Notes under the pieces: generated by a model
Told to the model about the DNA's origin: nothing
Database searches by the model: none
What the model saw: the letters and a program-made list of their open reading frames with translations, nothing else
Part shown: in pieces, positions 34,094 to 43,359 of the stretch
Numbering within the stretch: the stretch's first letter is position 1
Layout: each line of letters opens with the position of its first letter
Position numbers and translations under genes: made by a program
Source: Krasilnikovia cinnamomea
GTDB lineage: Bacteria > Actinomycetota > Actinomycetes > Mycobacteriales > Micromonosporaceae
Direction: 5' to 3'
DNA length: 64,000 nucleotides
Assembly: GCF_004217545.1 (NCBI RefSeq)
Contig: NZ_SHKY01000001.1
Span: forward strand, 1,054,001 to 1,118,000

Positions 34094-34311
34094 GCGCGTA
34101 CCTCGCTCTCGTGAACACATCACCGCCGCGCGGGCGGTGCGGTCCATGGTGCGGTGGGCACCCGGCGGCGCCACCGGGACAATTACCCGGATCACTACCC
34201 GTATTCGTAGTGTCAGAACTGAACGTCACCGGAATTCGGGTACCGGGTAGGTAGTTCACCCGTGTCCGTTCCCCGGACGGGAGCGCATGGTTGCAGGCAG
34301 GAGGGACTGAC

Positions 34312-34518
34312 ATGTGTGACCACGCGCCGCCTTGCCCCCGCGCGGCCGACCCCGACCACCACGCCGCGAGAGCGGTGGCCACTCACCCTGAGCAGGGTTG
34401 GAGCCTGCTCTGTAACGGAGTGGTGACTTTCGATGACACGGGCGAGATCCTGCCGGACGGCACGGTCGTCGACCCGCACCGCCCCGCCGTACGCAAGCTC
34501 GCCGCAGCCGTCGGCTAG
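34312..34518 (+). CDS. DUF5999-family small protein
   Basis: A 68-residue protein with MCDHAPPCPRAADPDHHAA, HPEQGWSLLCNGVV and FDDTGEILPDGTVVDPHRP, the pattern of DUF5999 proteins found across sporulating actinomycetes. Two Cys and several His near the N-terminus suggest a metal site. ATG start with GGAGGGA 6 nt upstream. Function unknown; often located near ECF sigma genes or developmental regulators, as here next to a sigma region-4 remnant. Confidence 0.8.
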   Translation: MCDHAPPCPRAADPDHHAARAVATHPEQGWSLLCNGVVTFDDTGEILPDGTVVDPHRPAVRKLAAAVG

Positions 34519-34604
34519 GGCGTCCGGCGCGAGCAGCGCCGAAACCGGCCGCGGCGCGGCGATCCGCTCGCCGCGACCGCCCGGTACGGCACTACGGTGC
34601 TCCT

Positions 34605-36950
34605 ATGAGCACCGCCACGACCCCGCGCGGTTTCCTGGGCAACCTGCCCGCCGAGGTGACCAGCTTCGTGGGCCGCCGAGCGGAGGTGACGCTGGTCCGC
34701 CGCATGCTGTCCAGCAGCCGGCTGGTCACCCTGACCGGCGCGGGCGGGGTCGGCAAGACCCGGCTGGCGTTGCGGGTCGGCGCGGAGATGCGCCGCGCGT
34801 TCCCCGACGGCGTGTGGCTGGTGGAGCTCGCCGAGCTGCGCGATCCCGACCTGCTGGCGGTCGCCGTGGCGGAGGCGCTCGGCATCCGCGAACAGGCGGT
34901 CGGCCCGGGCGCGCCCGGGCTCGCGGAGTTCCTGGCCGACCAGCGGATCCTGCTCATCCTGGACAACTGCGAGCAGCTCGTGGCGGCCTGCGCCGAACTG
35001 ACCGAGACGCTGCTTCGGACCTGCCCTGAGCTGCGCGTACTGGCGACGAGCCGGCACGCGCTGCGGCTGGCCGGCGAGGCGACCCTGAGCGTGCAACCGC
35101 TGTCCGTGCCCGACCCGGAGACCCCCTGCACCGCCGGGGAACTGGACCGGTACGAGTCGGCCAGCCTGCTGGTGGAGCGCGCCACCGCCGCCGACCCCGC
35201 CTTCGCGGTCACGGACGGCAACTGCGCCACCATCGCCCGGCTCTGCCAGGCGCTGGAGGGCGTACCGCTGGCGATCGAGCTGGCCGCGGCCCGGCTGCGG
35301 GTGCTCTCCCTCGACCAGCTCCTCGACCGGCTCACCGACCGGTTCCGGCTGCTCACCTCGGGGACCCGCGACGCGCCGCCACGCCAGCAGACCCTGCGGG
35401 CACTCATCGACTGGAGCTGGGACCTCTGCGCCCCCGCCGAGCGGGCGCTGTGGTCGCGGCTCTCGGTCTTCTCCGGCGGGCTGGAGCTGGACTCCGCCGA
35501 GCAGGTCTGCGCGGACGACGAACTGCCCGCCGAGTCGATCCTCGACCTGATCGCGTCGCTGGTCGACAAGTCCGTGCTCAGCCGCAGCGGGGACGGCCAG
35601 CGGGCCCGCTACCGGATGCTCGAGGTGGTGCGCGAGTACGGCGCCCTGCGACTCGCCGAGGCGGGTGAGCAGCGGGCCGTGACGGAACGGCACTGCCGGT
35701 GGTTCGCCGAGCTCGCCGCGTACGGCGACCGGCACTGGGTCAGCCCCGACCAGGCGGCGCTCATGCTGCGGCTGCGCCAGGAGAAGGCCAACCTGCGGGT
35801 GGCACTGGAGTACGCGGTGACCGCGGGCCCCGCCGAGCGGGCGCTGCGGTTCGCCGCCGACCTGGAGAACCACTGGTTCGTCCGGGGTTTCCTGTCCGAG
35901 GGCCGACACTGGCTCGACCGGGCACTGGCCATGCCCGCGCCGCGACACTGGACCCGGGTCAAGGCCCTGCGGGTCGCCGCCTGGATCGCCACGATTCAGG
36001 ACGACCGGGACCGGGCCCAGGCGTTGCTGGCCGACGCCCGGGAGCTGGCCGAACAACTGCCGCGCTCGGTGGAGCTGGCGTACATCCCGCTGGTGGAGGG
36101 CAACATCGCCCTCTTCTCGGGCGACCACGCGACCGCCCTGCCCCTGTTCGAACAGGCGCTGGGCCTGTTCCGCGAGCTGCGCGGGCGCAGCGGGCAGATG
36201 TGGACGCTGGCCGTGCTCGGGCTGACCCGCGGACTCACCGGATCCCCGGCGGACGGATACGCCGACCTGGTCGCCTGCCGGGACATGGGCGCCGCCAGCG
36301 GCGAGGTGTGGTGGCGCTCGTTCGCGCTGTGGGCGCTGAGCGTGCTGCGCTGGCGGGCCGGTGACGACGCGGGCGCCAGCGAGGCGGCCAAGGAGAGCCT
36401 GGAGGTGCAGCGGTTCGTCGCGGGTGAGCAGTTCACGGTCGGCCTGTCGCTGGAGTCGCTGGCCTGGATCGCCGGCAGCGAGGGCCGCGACCAGCGGGCG
36501 GCGCAACTGCTCGGCGCGTCGGACCGGATGTGGCGGGCGATGCACACCTCGCTGTCGTCGTTCCGAAGCCTGAAGGAGTTCCACGACGAGTGCGCCACCG
36601 CGGTGCGCGGCCGCCTGGGCCGGCGCGCGTTCGAGGCCGCGCTGCGCCGCGGCGCCGAGTGGACCCCGGCGGAGGCGGTCGCGGCGGCCCTGGAGCAGCC
36701 CGGCCGGGTGCCGATGCCGCGTACCGACGCCCCGGCCGGTGCGGACTTCGGGCTGACCCGCCGCGAGCGGGAGGTCGCGGCGCTGATCGCCGAGGGCCTG
36801 ACCAACCGGGAGATCGCGGCCCGGCTGGTGGTGGCCCAGCGCACCGCCGAGGGGCACGTGGAGAACATCCTCAGCAAGCTCGGCTTCACCTCCCGCGCCC
36901 AGGTGGCCGGGTGGCTGGCCGCGCAGCAGCAACCCGGCGCCGCTTCCTGA
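34605..36950 (+). CDS. LuxR-type transcriptional regulator with NB-ARC-like ATPase
   Basis: A 781-residue regulator. An N-terminal STAND-type NTPase carries Walker A GAGGVGKT (45-52), Walker B LLILDNCEQL and LATSRHAL; a winged-helix and helical-repeat region spans about 330-690, and the LuxR helix-turn-helix is at the end (LTRREREVAALIAEGLTNREIAARL, in part). Such proteins switch on target genes when a ligand relieves the ATPase. No cluster-specific partner is obvious; it is followed by a VOC protein. Confidence 0.9.
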   Translation: MSTATTPRGFLGNLPAEVTSFVGRRAEVTLVRRMLSSSRLVTLTGAGGVGKTRLALRVGAEMRRAFPDGVWLVELAELRDPDLLAVAVAEALGIREQAVGPGAPGLAEFLADQRILLILDNCEQLVAACAELTETLLRTCPELRVLATSRHALRLAGEATLSVQPLSVPDPETPCTAGELDRYESASLLVERATAADPAFAVTDGNCATIARLCQALEGVPLAIELAAARLRVLSLDQLLDRLTDRFRLLTSGTRDAPPRQQTLRALIDWSWDLCAPAERALWSRLSVFSGGLELDSAEQVCADDELPAESILDLIASLVDKSVLSRSGDGQRARYRMLEVVREYGALRLAEAGEQRAVTERHCRWFAELAAYGDRHWVSPDQAALMLRLRQEKANLRVALEYAVTAGPAERALRFAADLENHWFVRGFLSEGRHWLDRALAMPAPRHWTRVKALRVAAWIATIQDDRDRAQALLADARELAEQLPRSVELAYIPLVEGNIALFSGDHATALPLFEQALGLFRELRGRSGQMWTLAVLGLTRGLTGSPADGYADLVACRDMGAASGEVWWRSFALWALSVLRWRAGDDAGASEAAKESLEVQRFVAGEQFTVGLSLESLAWIAGSEGRDQRAAQLLGASDRMWRAMHTSLSSFRSLKEFHDECATAVRGRLGRRAFEAALRRGAEWTPAEAVAAALEQPGRVPMPRTDAPAGADFGLTRREREVAALIAEGLTNREIAARLVVAQRTAEGHVENILSKLGFTSRAQVAGWLAAQQQPGAAS

Positions 36951-37033
36951 CGGCCCGAAGTTGTCGGACCCCTGGGGCAGGATCGGCGATGTCGGCGACG
37001 AACGGCGTCGCCCGTCGGAGAAAGGTCCCCGGC

Positions 37034-37405
37034 ATGTCGGGAATCGCCACCCTGGCCATGATCAACATTGACGCCGCAGACCCGGCGGCGCTCGCCTCCT
37101 TCTACTCCCGGCTCCTCGGCTGGGAGGTCGTGCACAGCGCGGACGACTACGCGATGGTCAGCGACGGCACGATGAGTATCGGGTTCGGACGGCTGCCCGG
37201 CTACGCGGGGCCCGGCTGGCCGGGCGAGACCACCCCGAAGCGCTTCCACCTCGACCTGTACGTCGACGACCTGGACAAGGCCGAGGAGCAGGCGCTCGCG
37301 CTCGGCGCCAGCAAGCCCGACGCGCAGCCGGAGCCGCAGCGGTGGCGGGTGCTGCTCGACCCGGGCGGCCACCCGTTCGACCTCTGCGCGCGGCCACAGG
37401 GCTAG
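37034..37405 (+). CDS. VOC (glyoxalase-fold) family protein
   Basis: A 123-residue protein with the two beta-alpha-beta-beta-beta halves of the vicinal oxygen chelate fold (ADPAALASFYSRLLGWEVV; FHLDLYVDDLDKAEEQAL; LLDPGGHPFDLC). The metal ligand His is visible in FHLDLYVDD; others are less clear. Members are dioxygenases, glyoxalases or resistance proteins; no specific role can be given. ATG start behind AGAAAGG, 84 bp after the LuxR gene. Confidence 0.8.
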   Translation: MSGIATLAMINIDAADPAALASFYSRLLGWEVVHSADDYAMVSDGTMSIGFGRLPGYAGPGWPGETTPKRFHLDLYVDDLDKAEEQALALGASKPDAQPEPQRWRVLLDPGGHPFDLCARPQG

Positions 37406-37659
37406 GCCGGCAGGCGGTCCGTGCGGCGAACAAGACCGGGGCAACCCGGTCCGGCCGGTTTCCGCGAACGAGCCGGAACCCGCGTCCCGCTTGTTACCGT
37501 CGCCGAGGGACCGAGGACGTGTGCCCGTTCCACATGCCCTCGTGACCCGCGGTCCGCACGGTACTCCCGGTCATGCCGGAACCGGCCGGTTCGTTGTCGC
37601 GAGGTGGACCGCGCCCATCCGTGCTGCGGGGAGGCAGCCGCCGAGCAGGGAGGCCGGTC

Positions 37660-38793
37660 ATGCCCGCGCAGACCTTGCGGCTGGTGCCGCCGCCGGTCCG
37701 GCTTGCCGACGCGCCCGCACCGAGCTGGGCGCAGATCGCCCGGCTCACCGACGACACGGGTCTGCTCGGGCACGCCCACACCGCGATCGCCCGCCGCGAG
37801 TACGGCTACCGCGTGGCCGACGCGGCCCGCGCCCTGCTCGTGGCGAGCCGCGACCCGCGCCCGAGCGCTCAGCTGGTCGGCCTGACCGAACGCTATCTCG
37901 CCTTCCTCCTGCACGCGCAGGCCCCGGACGGCGCGTTCCGCGGTCGCCTCGGCTACGACCGGCACTGGCTCGACGAGCCGTCGACCGGCGAACCGTGGGG
38001 CCACGCGATGTGGGGCCTGGGCACCGCCGCGGCCCGCAGTCCGGTGCCGTGGATCCGCCAGGGCGCCCAGGACGCGTTCCGATTGGGCGCGGACCTGCGC
38101 TCGCCTCAACCGCGAGCCATGGCACTCGCCGGGCTGGGCGCCGCCGAGATGCTGCGCGCCGACCCGCGCGCCACCGCTGCGGCGGACCTGCTGGCCGACG
38201 CCGCGACCGTGGTCGGCCTGCCCGGCGGGGACCCGTCGTGGGCGTGGCCGGAACCCGAGCTGACAGCCGCGAATCCGGCCCTGGCCGAGGTCGTCGTCGC
38301 GGCCGGTGACCTGCTCGGCGACGAGGCCCTGCTCGCCGAGGGCCTACGGATGCTCGCCTGGCTGTGCGACATCCAGGACCACGACGGACACCTGTCCCCG
38401 GTCCCGGTCGGCGGCCTGCGCCCCGGGGCACCGGGCGGCGGAACCGCACACGCCGCCCACCCACCGGCCGCGCCCGGCGCCCAGCTTCCGGCCGAGGTCG
38501 CCGCCACCGCGGACGCCTGCGCCACCGCCGTGGCCGTGACCGGCGACGACCGCTGGGACGTCCCGCTGTTCCAGGCCGTCACGTGGTTCCTCGGCGCCAA
38601 CGACGCCGGCAAGGTGATGTACGACCCGCTGACCGGCGGCGGATACGACGCCCTGACCCCGGCAGGCCCGGATCACCACCAGGGCGCCGAGGCCACCCTC
38701 GCGCTGCTGTCGATCCTCCAGCACGCCCGGGCGCTGGCGGCCCGCCAACCACGCGACGGCCGGACCGTGACGCCCTCCCGCCGCCGGGGCTGA
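37660..38793 (+). CDS. Helical-barrel protein, six-hairpin glycosidase-like (unknown role)
   Basis: A 377-residue protein. EYGYRVADAARALLVASRD, AFLLHAQAPDGAFRGRLGYD, GEPWGHAMWGLGTAAARSP and the C-terminal GGGYDAL...HHQGAEATLALLSIL resemble the (alpha/alpha)6 proteins that in many bacteria sit beside GH130 phosphorylases or glycosyltransferases. Those partners are absent here, so it is an orphan. The ATG at 37660 is chosen for its GGGAGG site 6 nt upstream; an earlier in-frame ATG adds only basic, unmatched residues. Confidence 0.6.
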   Translation: MPAQTLRLVPPPVRLADAPAPSWAQIARLTDDTGLLGHAHTAIARREYGYRVADAARALLVASRDPRPSAQLVGLTERYLAFLLHAQAPDGAFRGRLGYDRHWLDEPSTGEPWGHAMWGLGTAAARSPVPWIRQGAQDAFRLGADLRSPQPRAMALAGLGAAEMLRADPRATAAADLLADAATVVGLPGGDPSWAWPEPELTAANPALAEVVVAAGDLLGDEALLAEGLRMLAWLCDIQDHDGHLSPVPVGGLRPGAPGGGTAHAAHPPAAPGAQLPAEVAATADACATAVAVTGDDRWDVPLFQAVTWFLGANDAGKVMYDPLTGGGYDALTPAGPDHHQGAEATLALLSILQHARALAARQPRDGRTVTPSRRRG

Positions 38794-38939
38794 CGGCCGA
38801 ACCCGCCCGGCTACCCGCCCGGCTACCCGGCCGAGCCCGCGCCACGGCACGGCCAGCCCGGCCAGCACCTGCGTGAACGACGTGGCCGGACGCCCGGTGA
38901 GCCGCGGCACCGCCGGGTCCACGGCGGCCAGTTCCACCT

Positions 38940-39962
38940 TCATTCGCGGGGCCGTACCTCGGGGCCGACCACCCGCGCGGTGGCCAGCACGTCGGCGAAG
39001 GTGTCCGGGTCGAGGCCCAGGCCACCGGGGATCCAGCAGGGCTCGGCGGCCGGGGCCGTCATCGCGGTCAGGATGTCGTCCGGGCTCATCCCGGCCCGCT
39101 GCAGGGCCCGGAGCTCGCGCGGGTTGACCGCGAGCGGCAGCGGGCCGTTGCCGAGATCCGTACCGTAGCGGACCGTGCCGCCCTGGCTCAGGAAGGCGCG
39201 CAGGTTGCCGATCGCGGTCTCCTGGGCCGGGTCGGGCGACCCCCACCCGTGGATGTCCAGGGTGCTGATCCAGGTCATCCGCGCCGCGCAGTCGCGTACC
39301 AGCCCCGCGTCGAGCGCCTCCGTCCACGGCGTGTGGGCCAGCACCCCGGCCCCGGCCCGGTACGCGGCCGCGACCGTACCCGGCCCTTCGGCGTGCGCGA
39401 CCACCGGCAGGCCGAACCCGCCGGCCGCGTCGACCAGCGCCGTCAGCGTCGCCGGCGACGGCATCGGCCCTCCGGCGTGCAGCGTGACCTTGATCAGCGT
39501 GGCCCCGCCCGCGTGCGCCTCCCCCACGGCCTCGGCCGCGTCGGCCGGTGAGCGCACCTCCCGCCAACTTCCCGGCGGCGCCCACGGCCGGTCGCTGGGA
39601 TACCCGCCCGGTGCGGTCAGGAACGGCCCGGCGTGGCGGATCCGGGGCAGGCCGGAGCCGGGCCGCGCGGCCCGGTCGGCGAGCGCGGCGACCGCCGCCG
39701 GTACGCCACCCAGGTCCCAGACCGCCGCGATCCCGCCCGCCCGGACGGCGCCGAGGTCGACCAGCGCCGAGTGCGCGTGCGCGTCGCAGAGCCCGGGCAG
39801 CAGGGTCCCGGGCAGCCGCCGGCGGTCCGCGCCCGACGGCACCCGCGCGGCGGGCACCGCTGCGACCGGCACCCCGTCGTGCAGCTCCAACGCCTCCCCG
39901 TGCCGCAGCCGCCCGTCCCACCACAGCGATTCGGCCACCAGCCATTCGGTACCCGGGTTCAT
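38940..39962 (-). CDS. Amidohydrolase-superfamily protein in the kynurenine operon
   Basis: A 340-residue metal-dependent hydrolase. PGLCDAHAHS gives the HxH metal motif; VVAHAEGPG and WISTLDIHGWG supply further His, and RYGTDLGNGP the catalytic Asp region. The beta/alpha barrel is of the imidazolonepropionase/dihydroorotase-like kind. It starts inside the kynureninase stop (ATGA), so it is translated with that enzyme. No dedicated N-formylkynurenine formamidase is in the operon, so this protein could take that step or act on a downstream product; this is inference. Confidence 0.75.
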   Translation of the reverse strand: MNPGTEWLVAESLWWDGRLRHGEALELHDGVPVAAVPAARVPSGADRRRLPGTLLPGLCDAHAHSALVDLGAVRAGGIAAVWDLGGVPAAVAALADRAARPGSGLPRIRHAGPFLTAPGGYPSDRPWAPPGSWREVRSPADAAEAVGEAHAGGATLIKVTLHAGGPMPSPATLTALVDAAGGFGLPVVAHAEGPGTVAAAYRAGAGVLAHTPWTEALDAGLVRDCAARMTWISTLDIHGWGSPDPAQETAIGNLRAFLSQGGTVRYGTDLGNGPLPLAVNPRELRALQRAGMSPDDILTAMTAPAAEPCWIPGGLGLDPDTFADVLATARVVGPEVRPRE

Positions 39963-41188
39963 CGCTGCTTTTCGAGCAGGGAGCGCAGTACGGACAGGCC
40001 GCGGTACACCTCGGCGAAGCTCGTGCTCAGCGGTGCGGGCCCGATCCTGATGCCGTCGGGGCGGCGGTAGTCCGGGATCACCCCCTGCCCCCACAGCGCG
40101 TCCAGCAGCTGCTCGAATCCGGGCCGGCACAGCGTGACGTGGCCGCCCCGCCGGTGTGCCTCGCGGGGGCTGACCACCTCGACGCCCAGCGGCGCGAGCC
40201 AGCGGTCGGCCAGTTCCAGCACGTACCCGGTGAGCTGCACCGACTTGGCCCGGACCGCGGCGATGCCGGCGTCGGCCAGCAGGTCGAGGTTGGCGTGCAG
40301 CGGCACCATGGCCAGGATCGGCGGGGTGCCGCTGAGCAGGGCGCGGGCGCCCGGCGCCGGTTCGAAGCCGGGTCCCATGTGGAAGGAGGCGCGGTGGCCC
40401 ATCCAGCCCCAGATCGGCTGGCGCAGCCGGTCCTGCAGGTCGCGGCGCAGGTAGGCGAAGGCGGGCGCGCCGGGCCCGCCGTTCAGATACTTGTACGTGC
40501 ACCCCACGGCGAGGTCGGCGTGCCACGCGTCCAGTTCGACCGGAACGCTGCCGACGGAGTGGCTGAGGTCCCACATCGTCAGCGCCCCGGCGGCGTGCGC
40601 GATCCGGTTGATCTCCGCGGCGTCCGCCAGCCACCCCGACCGGTACGCGACGTGGCTGAACAGCACCAGCGCGGTGTCGCCGCCGACCGCGGCGGCGACC
40701 TGCCCCGGGTGGATGCCGGTGGCGGGGTCGGTCTCGATCCAGACCAGCTCCAGCCCGCGTTCGGCGGCGATGCCCTCCAGCACGTACCGGTCGGTGGGGA
40801 AGTTGTCGGTGTCCAGGACGACCCGGCGGCGGCCGGGCTGGGCGTCGACGGCGGCGCGGGCCAGCTTGTACAGCAGCACGGTGGTGGAGTCGGCGATCAC
40901 CACCTGGCCGGGGCCGGCGCCGAGGGCGACCGCGCCGAGCCGGTCGCCGAGGACCTGGGGCCATTCCAGCCAGCCGTCGGTCCAGCCACGGATGAGCCGC
41001 CCGGCCCACTGTTCACGGACGAACGACTCCATCAGCCGGGCGGTTGCCTCCAGGGGCCGGCCCAGCGAGTTGCCGTCGAGGTAGGAGATGACGTCGTGGC
41101 CGTCGGGGGTGACGAAGCGGGCGCGCAGGGGTGCCAGGGGGTCCGCCGCGTCGAGGGCTTCGGCGCGGGCGAGCAGGTCGTCGGTCAT
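39959..41188 (-). CDS. kynU: Kynureninase
   Basis: A 409-residue PLP enzyme that cleaves L-kynurenine to anthranilate and L-alanine. YLDGNSLGRPLEA, the WGxxLIRGW-like segment (EQWAGRLIRGWTDGW), the PLP-site VWIETDP/LWDLSHSVGS-like region (TMWDLSHSVGSVPV) and the PLP lysine in CTYKYLNGGPGAPAF are present. Length is normal. It overlaps both neighbours by ATGA, an operon order dioxygenase-kynureninase-amidohydrolase. Anthranilate could feed catabolism or secondary metabolites. Confidence 0.95.
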   Translation of the reverse strand: MTDDLLARAEALDAADPLAPLRARFVTPDGHDVISYLDGNSLGRPLEATARLMESFVREQWAGRLIRGWTDGWLEWPQVLGDRLGAVALGAGPGQVVIADSTTVLLYKLARAAVDAQPGRRRVVLDTDNFPTDRYVLEGIAAERGLELVWIETDPATGIHPGQVAAAVGGDTALVLFSHVAYRSGWLADAAEINRIAHAAGALTMWDLSHSVGSVPVELDAWHADLAVGCTYKYLNGGPGAPAFAYLRRDLQDRLRQPIWGWMGHRASFHMGPGFEPAPGARALLSGTPPILAMVPLHANLDLLADAGIAAVRAKSVQLTGYVLELADRWLAPLGVEVVSPREAHRRGGHVTLCRPGFEQLLDALWGQGVIPDYRRPDGIRIGPAPLSTSFAEVYRGLSVLRSLLEKQR

Positions 41189-42060
41189 GGGGCGTCGTTC
41201 CCGCCGGATACGCCGATCTCCGTGCGCACCGCGTACAGCTCCGGGAAGAAGGTCAGGTCGAGCGCCCTGCGCAGGAACGCGACCCCGCTGGAGCCGCCGG
41301 TGCCGCGCTTGTAGCCGATGGTGCGTTCGACGGTCTTGAGGTGCCGGAACCGCCAGTACTGGAAGTTCTCCTCCAGGTCGACGAGTTCCTCGCAGGCCTC
41401 GTAGGCCTCCCAGTGCTGCCCCGCGTTTTCGTAGATGTTGACGAACACCGGCACCAGTTCGGGATGCATCTGGTAGCCCTCGGTGACGTCGCGTTCCAGG
41501 ATCGTCGCGGGCACCTCGTGGCCGCGCCGGGCGAGCAGGCGCAGGAACTCGTCGTACACGGTGGGCGTTTCCAGGGCCTCGGTGAGCATCGCCTGGGCGG
41601 CCGGGTCGTGGTCGAAGACCGACAGCATCGCCCGGTCCTTGTTGCCGAGGGTGAATTCGATCGCCCGGTACTGGTACGACTGGAAGCCCGACGAGGTGCC
41701 CAGGAAGCTGCGGAACTCGGCGTACTCGGTCGGGGTCAGGGTGGCCAGCACCGACCACTGTTCGGTGAGGCAGTGCTGGATGTGTTTGACCCGGGCCAGG
41801 CCCTTCAGGGCGGGGCGCAGCTCGTCGGCGGCCAGCCGGCGCTGCACCTCGCGCAGCTCGTGCAGGATCAGCTTGAGCCACAGCTCGGAGGTCTGGTGCT
41901 GCAGGATGAACAGCAGCTCGTCGTGGTGCACGGGCTCGCTGACGGGGTGCTGCGCGGACAGGATCTCATCCAGGTGCAGGTACTTGCCGTACGAGAGGTT
42001 GACCTTGAAGTCGCGGACGATCTCGTCCTCGAGTGGTCGCTCGTGGCTGCGCGTCGACAT
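41185..42060 (-). CDS. kynA: Tryptophan 2,3-dioxygenase
   Basis: A 291-residue haem enzyme converting L-tryptophan to N-formylkynurenine. SYGKYLHLDEILSAQ, HHDELLFILQHQTSELWLKLILHEL (in part), SGFQSYQYRAIEF and the C-terminal haem-ligand region FRHLKTVERTIGYKRGTGG with the following GG loop are all present. First gene of the kyn unit; ATG start. About 75 bp separate it from the co-oriented YchJ-like gene. Confidence 0.96.
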   Translation of the reverse strand: MSTRSHERPLEDEIVRDFKVNLSYGKYLHLDEILSAQHPVSEPVHHDELLFILQHQTSELWLKLILHELREVQRRLAADELRPALKGLARVKHIQHCLTEQWSVLATLTPTEYAEFRSFLGTSSGFQSYQYRAIEFTLGNKDRAMLSVFDHDPAAQAMLTEALETPTVYDEFLRLLARRGHEVPATILERDVTEGYQMHPELVPVFVNIYENAGQHWEAYEACEELVDLEENFQYWRFRHLKTVERTIGYKRGTGGSSGVAFLRRALDLTFFPELYAVRTEIGVSGGNDAP

Positions 42061-42134
42061 TGACGGCTCCTCGTTGTGCTGATCCTTGTCGTGCTGACGA
42101 TCTTCTTCGCCCCAAGCTCAGCACATCACATGGT

Positions 42135-42578
42135 TCAGGGGTGCGCGAGGTCGCCGTCGCCGAGGACGGGACCCCAGTACACCCACTGCCCGTCGTGGCG
42201 CACGAATCGGCTGCGCTCGTGGAGCTCGCCGGGGCGGCCGTGGTCGCGGTAGTGGGCGCGGAACTCGACCACCCCCTCGGCGTCGAACAGCCCTCCCCCG
42301 CTGGTACCGAGCACGTCGAGACGTGTCCAGGTCGGGCCGGGGGCGGCCGCGACCTCGGCGGGCCGGGTGTCGGGATGCCAGGAGCGCAGCACGTACCCGT
42401 CGTCGTCGCGGGCGTATGCGCTGTACCGGGCGCGCATCACGGCCTCGGCGCCCGCCGGGGCGTGTCCGTGGTGGGCCGGGCCGCAGCACTGCGCGTACGG
42501 CAGGCCGAGCCCGCACGGGCACGGCGCGGCGTCGGCGGTCGGGCGGGGCGCGGTGTGGCGCGCGGTACGTCGAGCCAT
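42135..42578 (-). CDS. YchJ-like SEC-C motif protein
   Basis: A 147-residue protein. The N-terminal zinc motif CPCGLGLPYAQCC (SEC-C type) is followed by YSAYARDDDGYVLRSWHPDTRP and a VVEFRAHYRD...HERSRFVRHDGQWVYWGP NTF2-like domain (in part). This is the UPF0225/YchJ family of unknown function. The start at 42578 is preferred (GAGG 8 nt upstream); an ATG six codons earlier is possible. Confidence 0.85.
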   Translation of the reverse strand: MARRTARHTAPRPTADAAPCPCGLGLPYAQCCGPAHHGHAPAGAEAVMRARYSAYARDDDGYVLRSWHPDTRPAEVAAAPGPTWTRLDVLGTSGGGLFDAEGVVEFRAHYRDHGRPGELHERSRFVRHDGQWVYWGPVLGDGDLAHP

Positions 42579-42665
42579 CTCCCCATCCTCGCGCATCGGC
42601 CCCGCCGGGCGACCGGGTACCGGTGATCCCGCCGGCTGCGGCGCGACAAGCGGGAAGCGCGCCGG

Positions 42666-43172
42666 TCAGCCGGCCTGTTGCTCGGCGACGATGCCGCTGA
42701 TGATCTGCTGGCAGCGGTCCAGCTCGGCGATGAGGTGCTGCATCTCCTCGATGGCGGACACGGCGTTTTGGGTGTCCGCGCGGATGCCGCCGACCTGTCC
42801 GCCGATCTCGTTGGTGGCCGTGGCGGTCTCGTTGGCCAGGTCCTTGACCTCGCTGGCGACGACGGCGAACCCCCGGCCCGCCTCGCCGGCGCGGGCCGCC
42901 TCGATGGTCGCGTTGAGGGCGAGCAGGTTGGTCTGCTTGGCGATCGTGGCGATCAGCTGCACGACCTTGCCGATCTCGGTGCTGCTCGCGTCGAGCCGCT
43001 GGATCACGGCGACGGCCATCTCGGCCGCCTTGACGGCCTGCCTGGTGGCGGTCGCCATGGTGTTGCTGACGTCGGCGAGCCGCTGTACCGAGTCGCCGCG
43101 GCCTGCGCCGCCGTACTCGTATGTGCCCTCGTCCTGCTGTTCGTCAGTGGCGGTGATGTCCCAGTCGGTCAT
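42666..43172 (-). CDS. Soluble methyl-accepting chemotaxis-type signalling protein (tip domain only)
   Basis: A 168-residue protein. It consists of an about 30-residue acidic N-terminus and one MCP signalling hairpin with the highly conserved tip [37 protein letters not shown] (in part). There is no membrane helix, sensor or HAMP domain, so the coiled coil is much shorter than in chemoreceptors. It could be a cytoplasmic scaffold or a fragment. No che gene is nearby. The start is uncertain: an in-frame ATG at 43235 would add 21 residues. Confidence 0.7.
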   Translation of the reverse strand: MTDWDITATDEQQDEGTYEYGGAGRGDSVQRLADVSNTMATATRQAVKAAEMAVAVIQRLDASSTEIGKVVQLIATIAKQTNLLALNATIEAARAGEAGRGFAVVASEVKDLANETATATNEIGGQVGGIRADTQNAVSAIEEMQHLIAELDRCQQIISGIVAEQQAG

Positions 43173-43317
43173 GCTTAGCGACCATCCCTTCCCCCTGGTC
43201 CCAACATCGCACCCCGACCGGGGCAAGCGCACCATTTTGGCCTGATTCGTGGCACTCGTCGAATCCGCGGACTCCCGGGCGACCGCTCACCGGCCGCGAC
43301 TGCAAGACCCGACCACC

Positions 43318-43328
43318 CTTGCTGCAAG
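43318..43328. promoter_or_regulatory. LacI-type operator upstream of the LacI gene
   Basis: CTTGCTGCAAG is a perfect 11-bp palindrome 32 bp before the regulator start. Half-sites (CTGCAAG about 43300, TTTCAAG about 43331) flank it. CTTGCAG-type words are the known targets of MalR-like regulators in Streptomyces, so autoregulation is plausible. Confidence 0.55.
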
Positions 43329-43359
43329 AATTTCAAGAATCCGACGTACGATTGCGCGC

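Noticed and set aside
31538..34114. 858-codon plus-strand frame over the amidase gene
   Set aside because: It is another frame of the PGRP amidase gene; only the frame at 31581 has a signal peptide, ribosome site and zinc ligands.
34515..36932. 805-codon frame antisense to the LuxR-type regulator
   Set aside because: Composition is typical of antisense frames in GC-rich genes and no motif is found, whereas the plus strand has Walker and LuxR motifs.
38806..38830. Short CCCGGCTACCCG direct repeat between two genes
   Set aside because: Only two copies at the end of a GC-rich gap; no hairpin or gene context to give it meaning.
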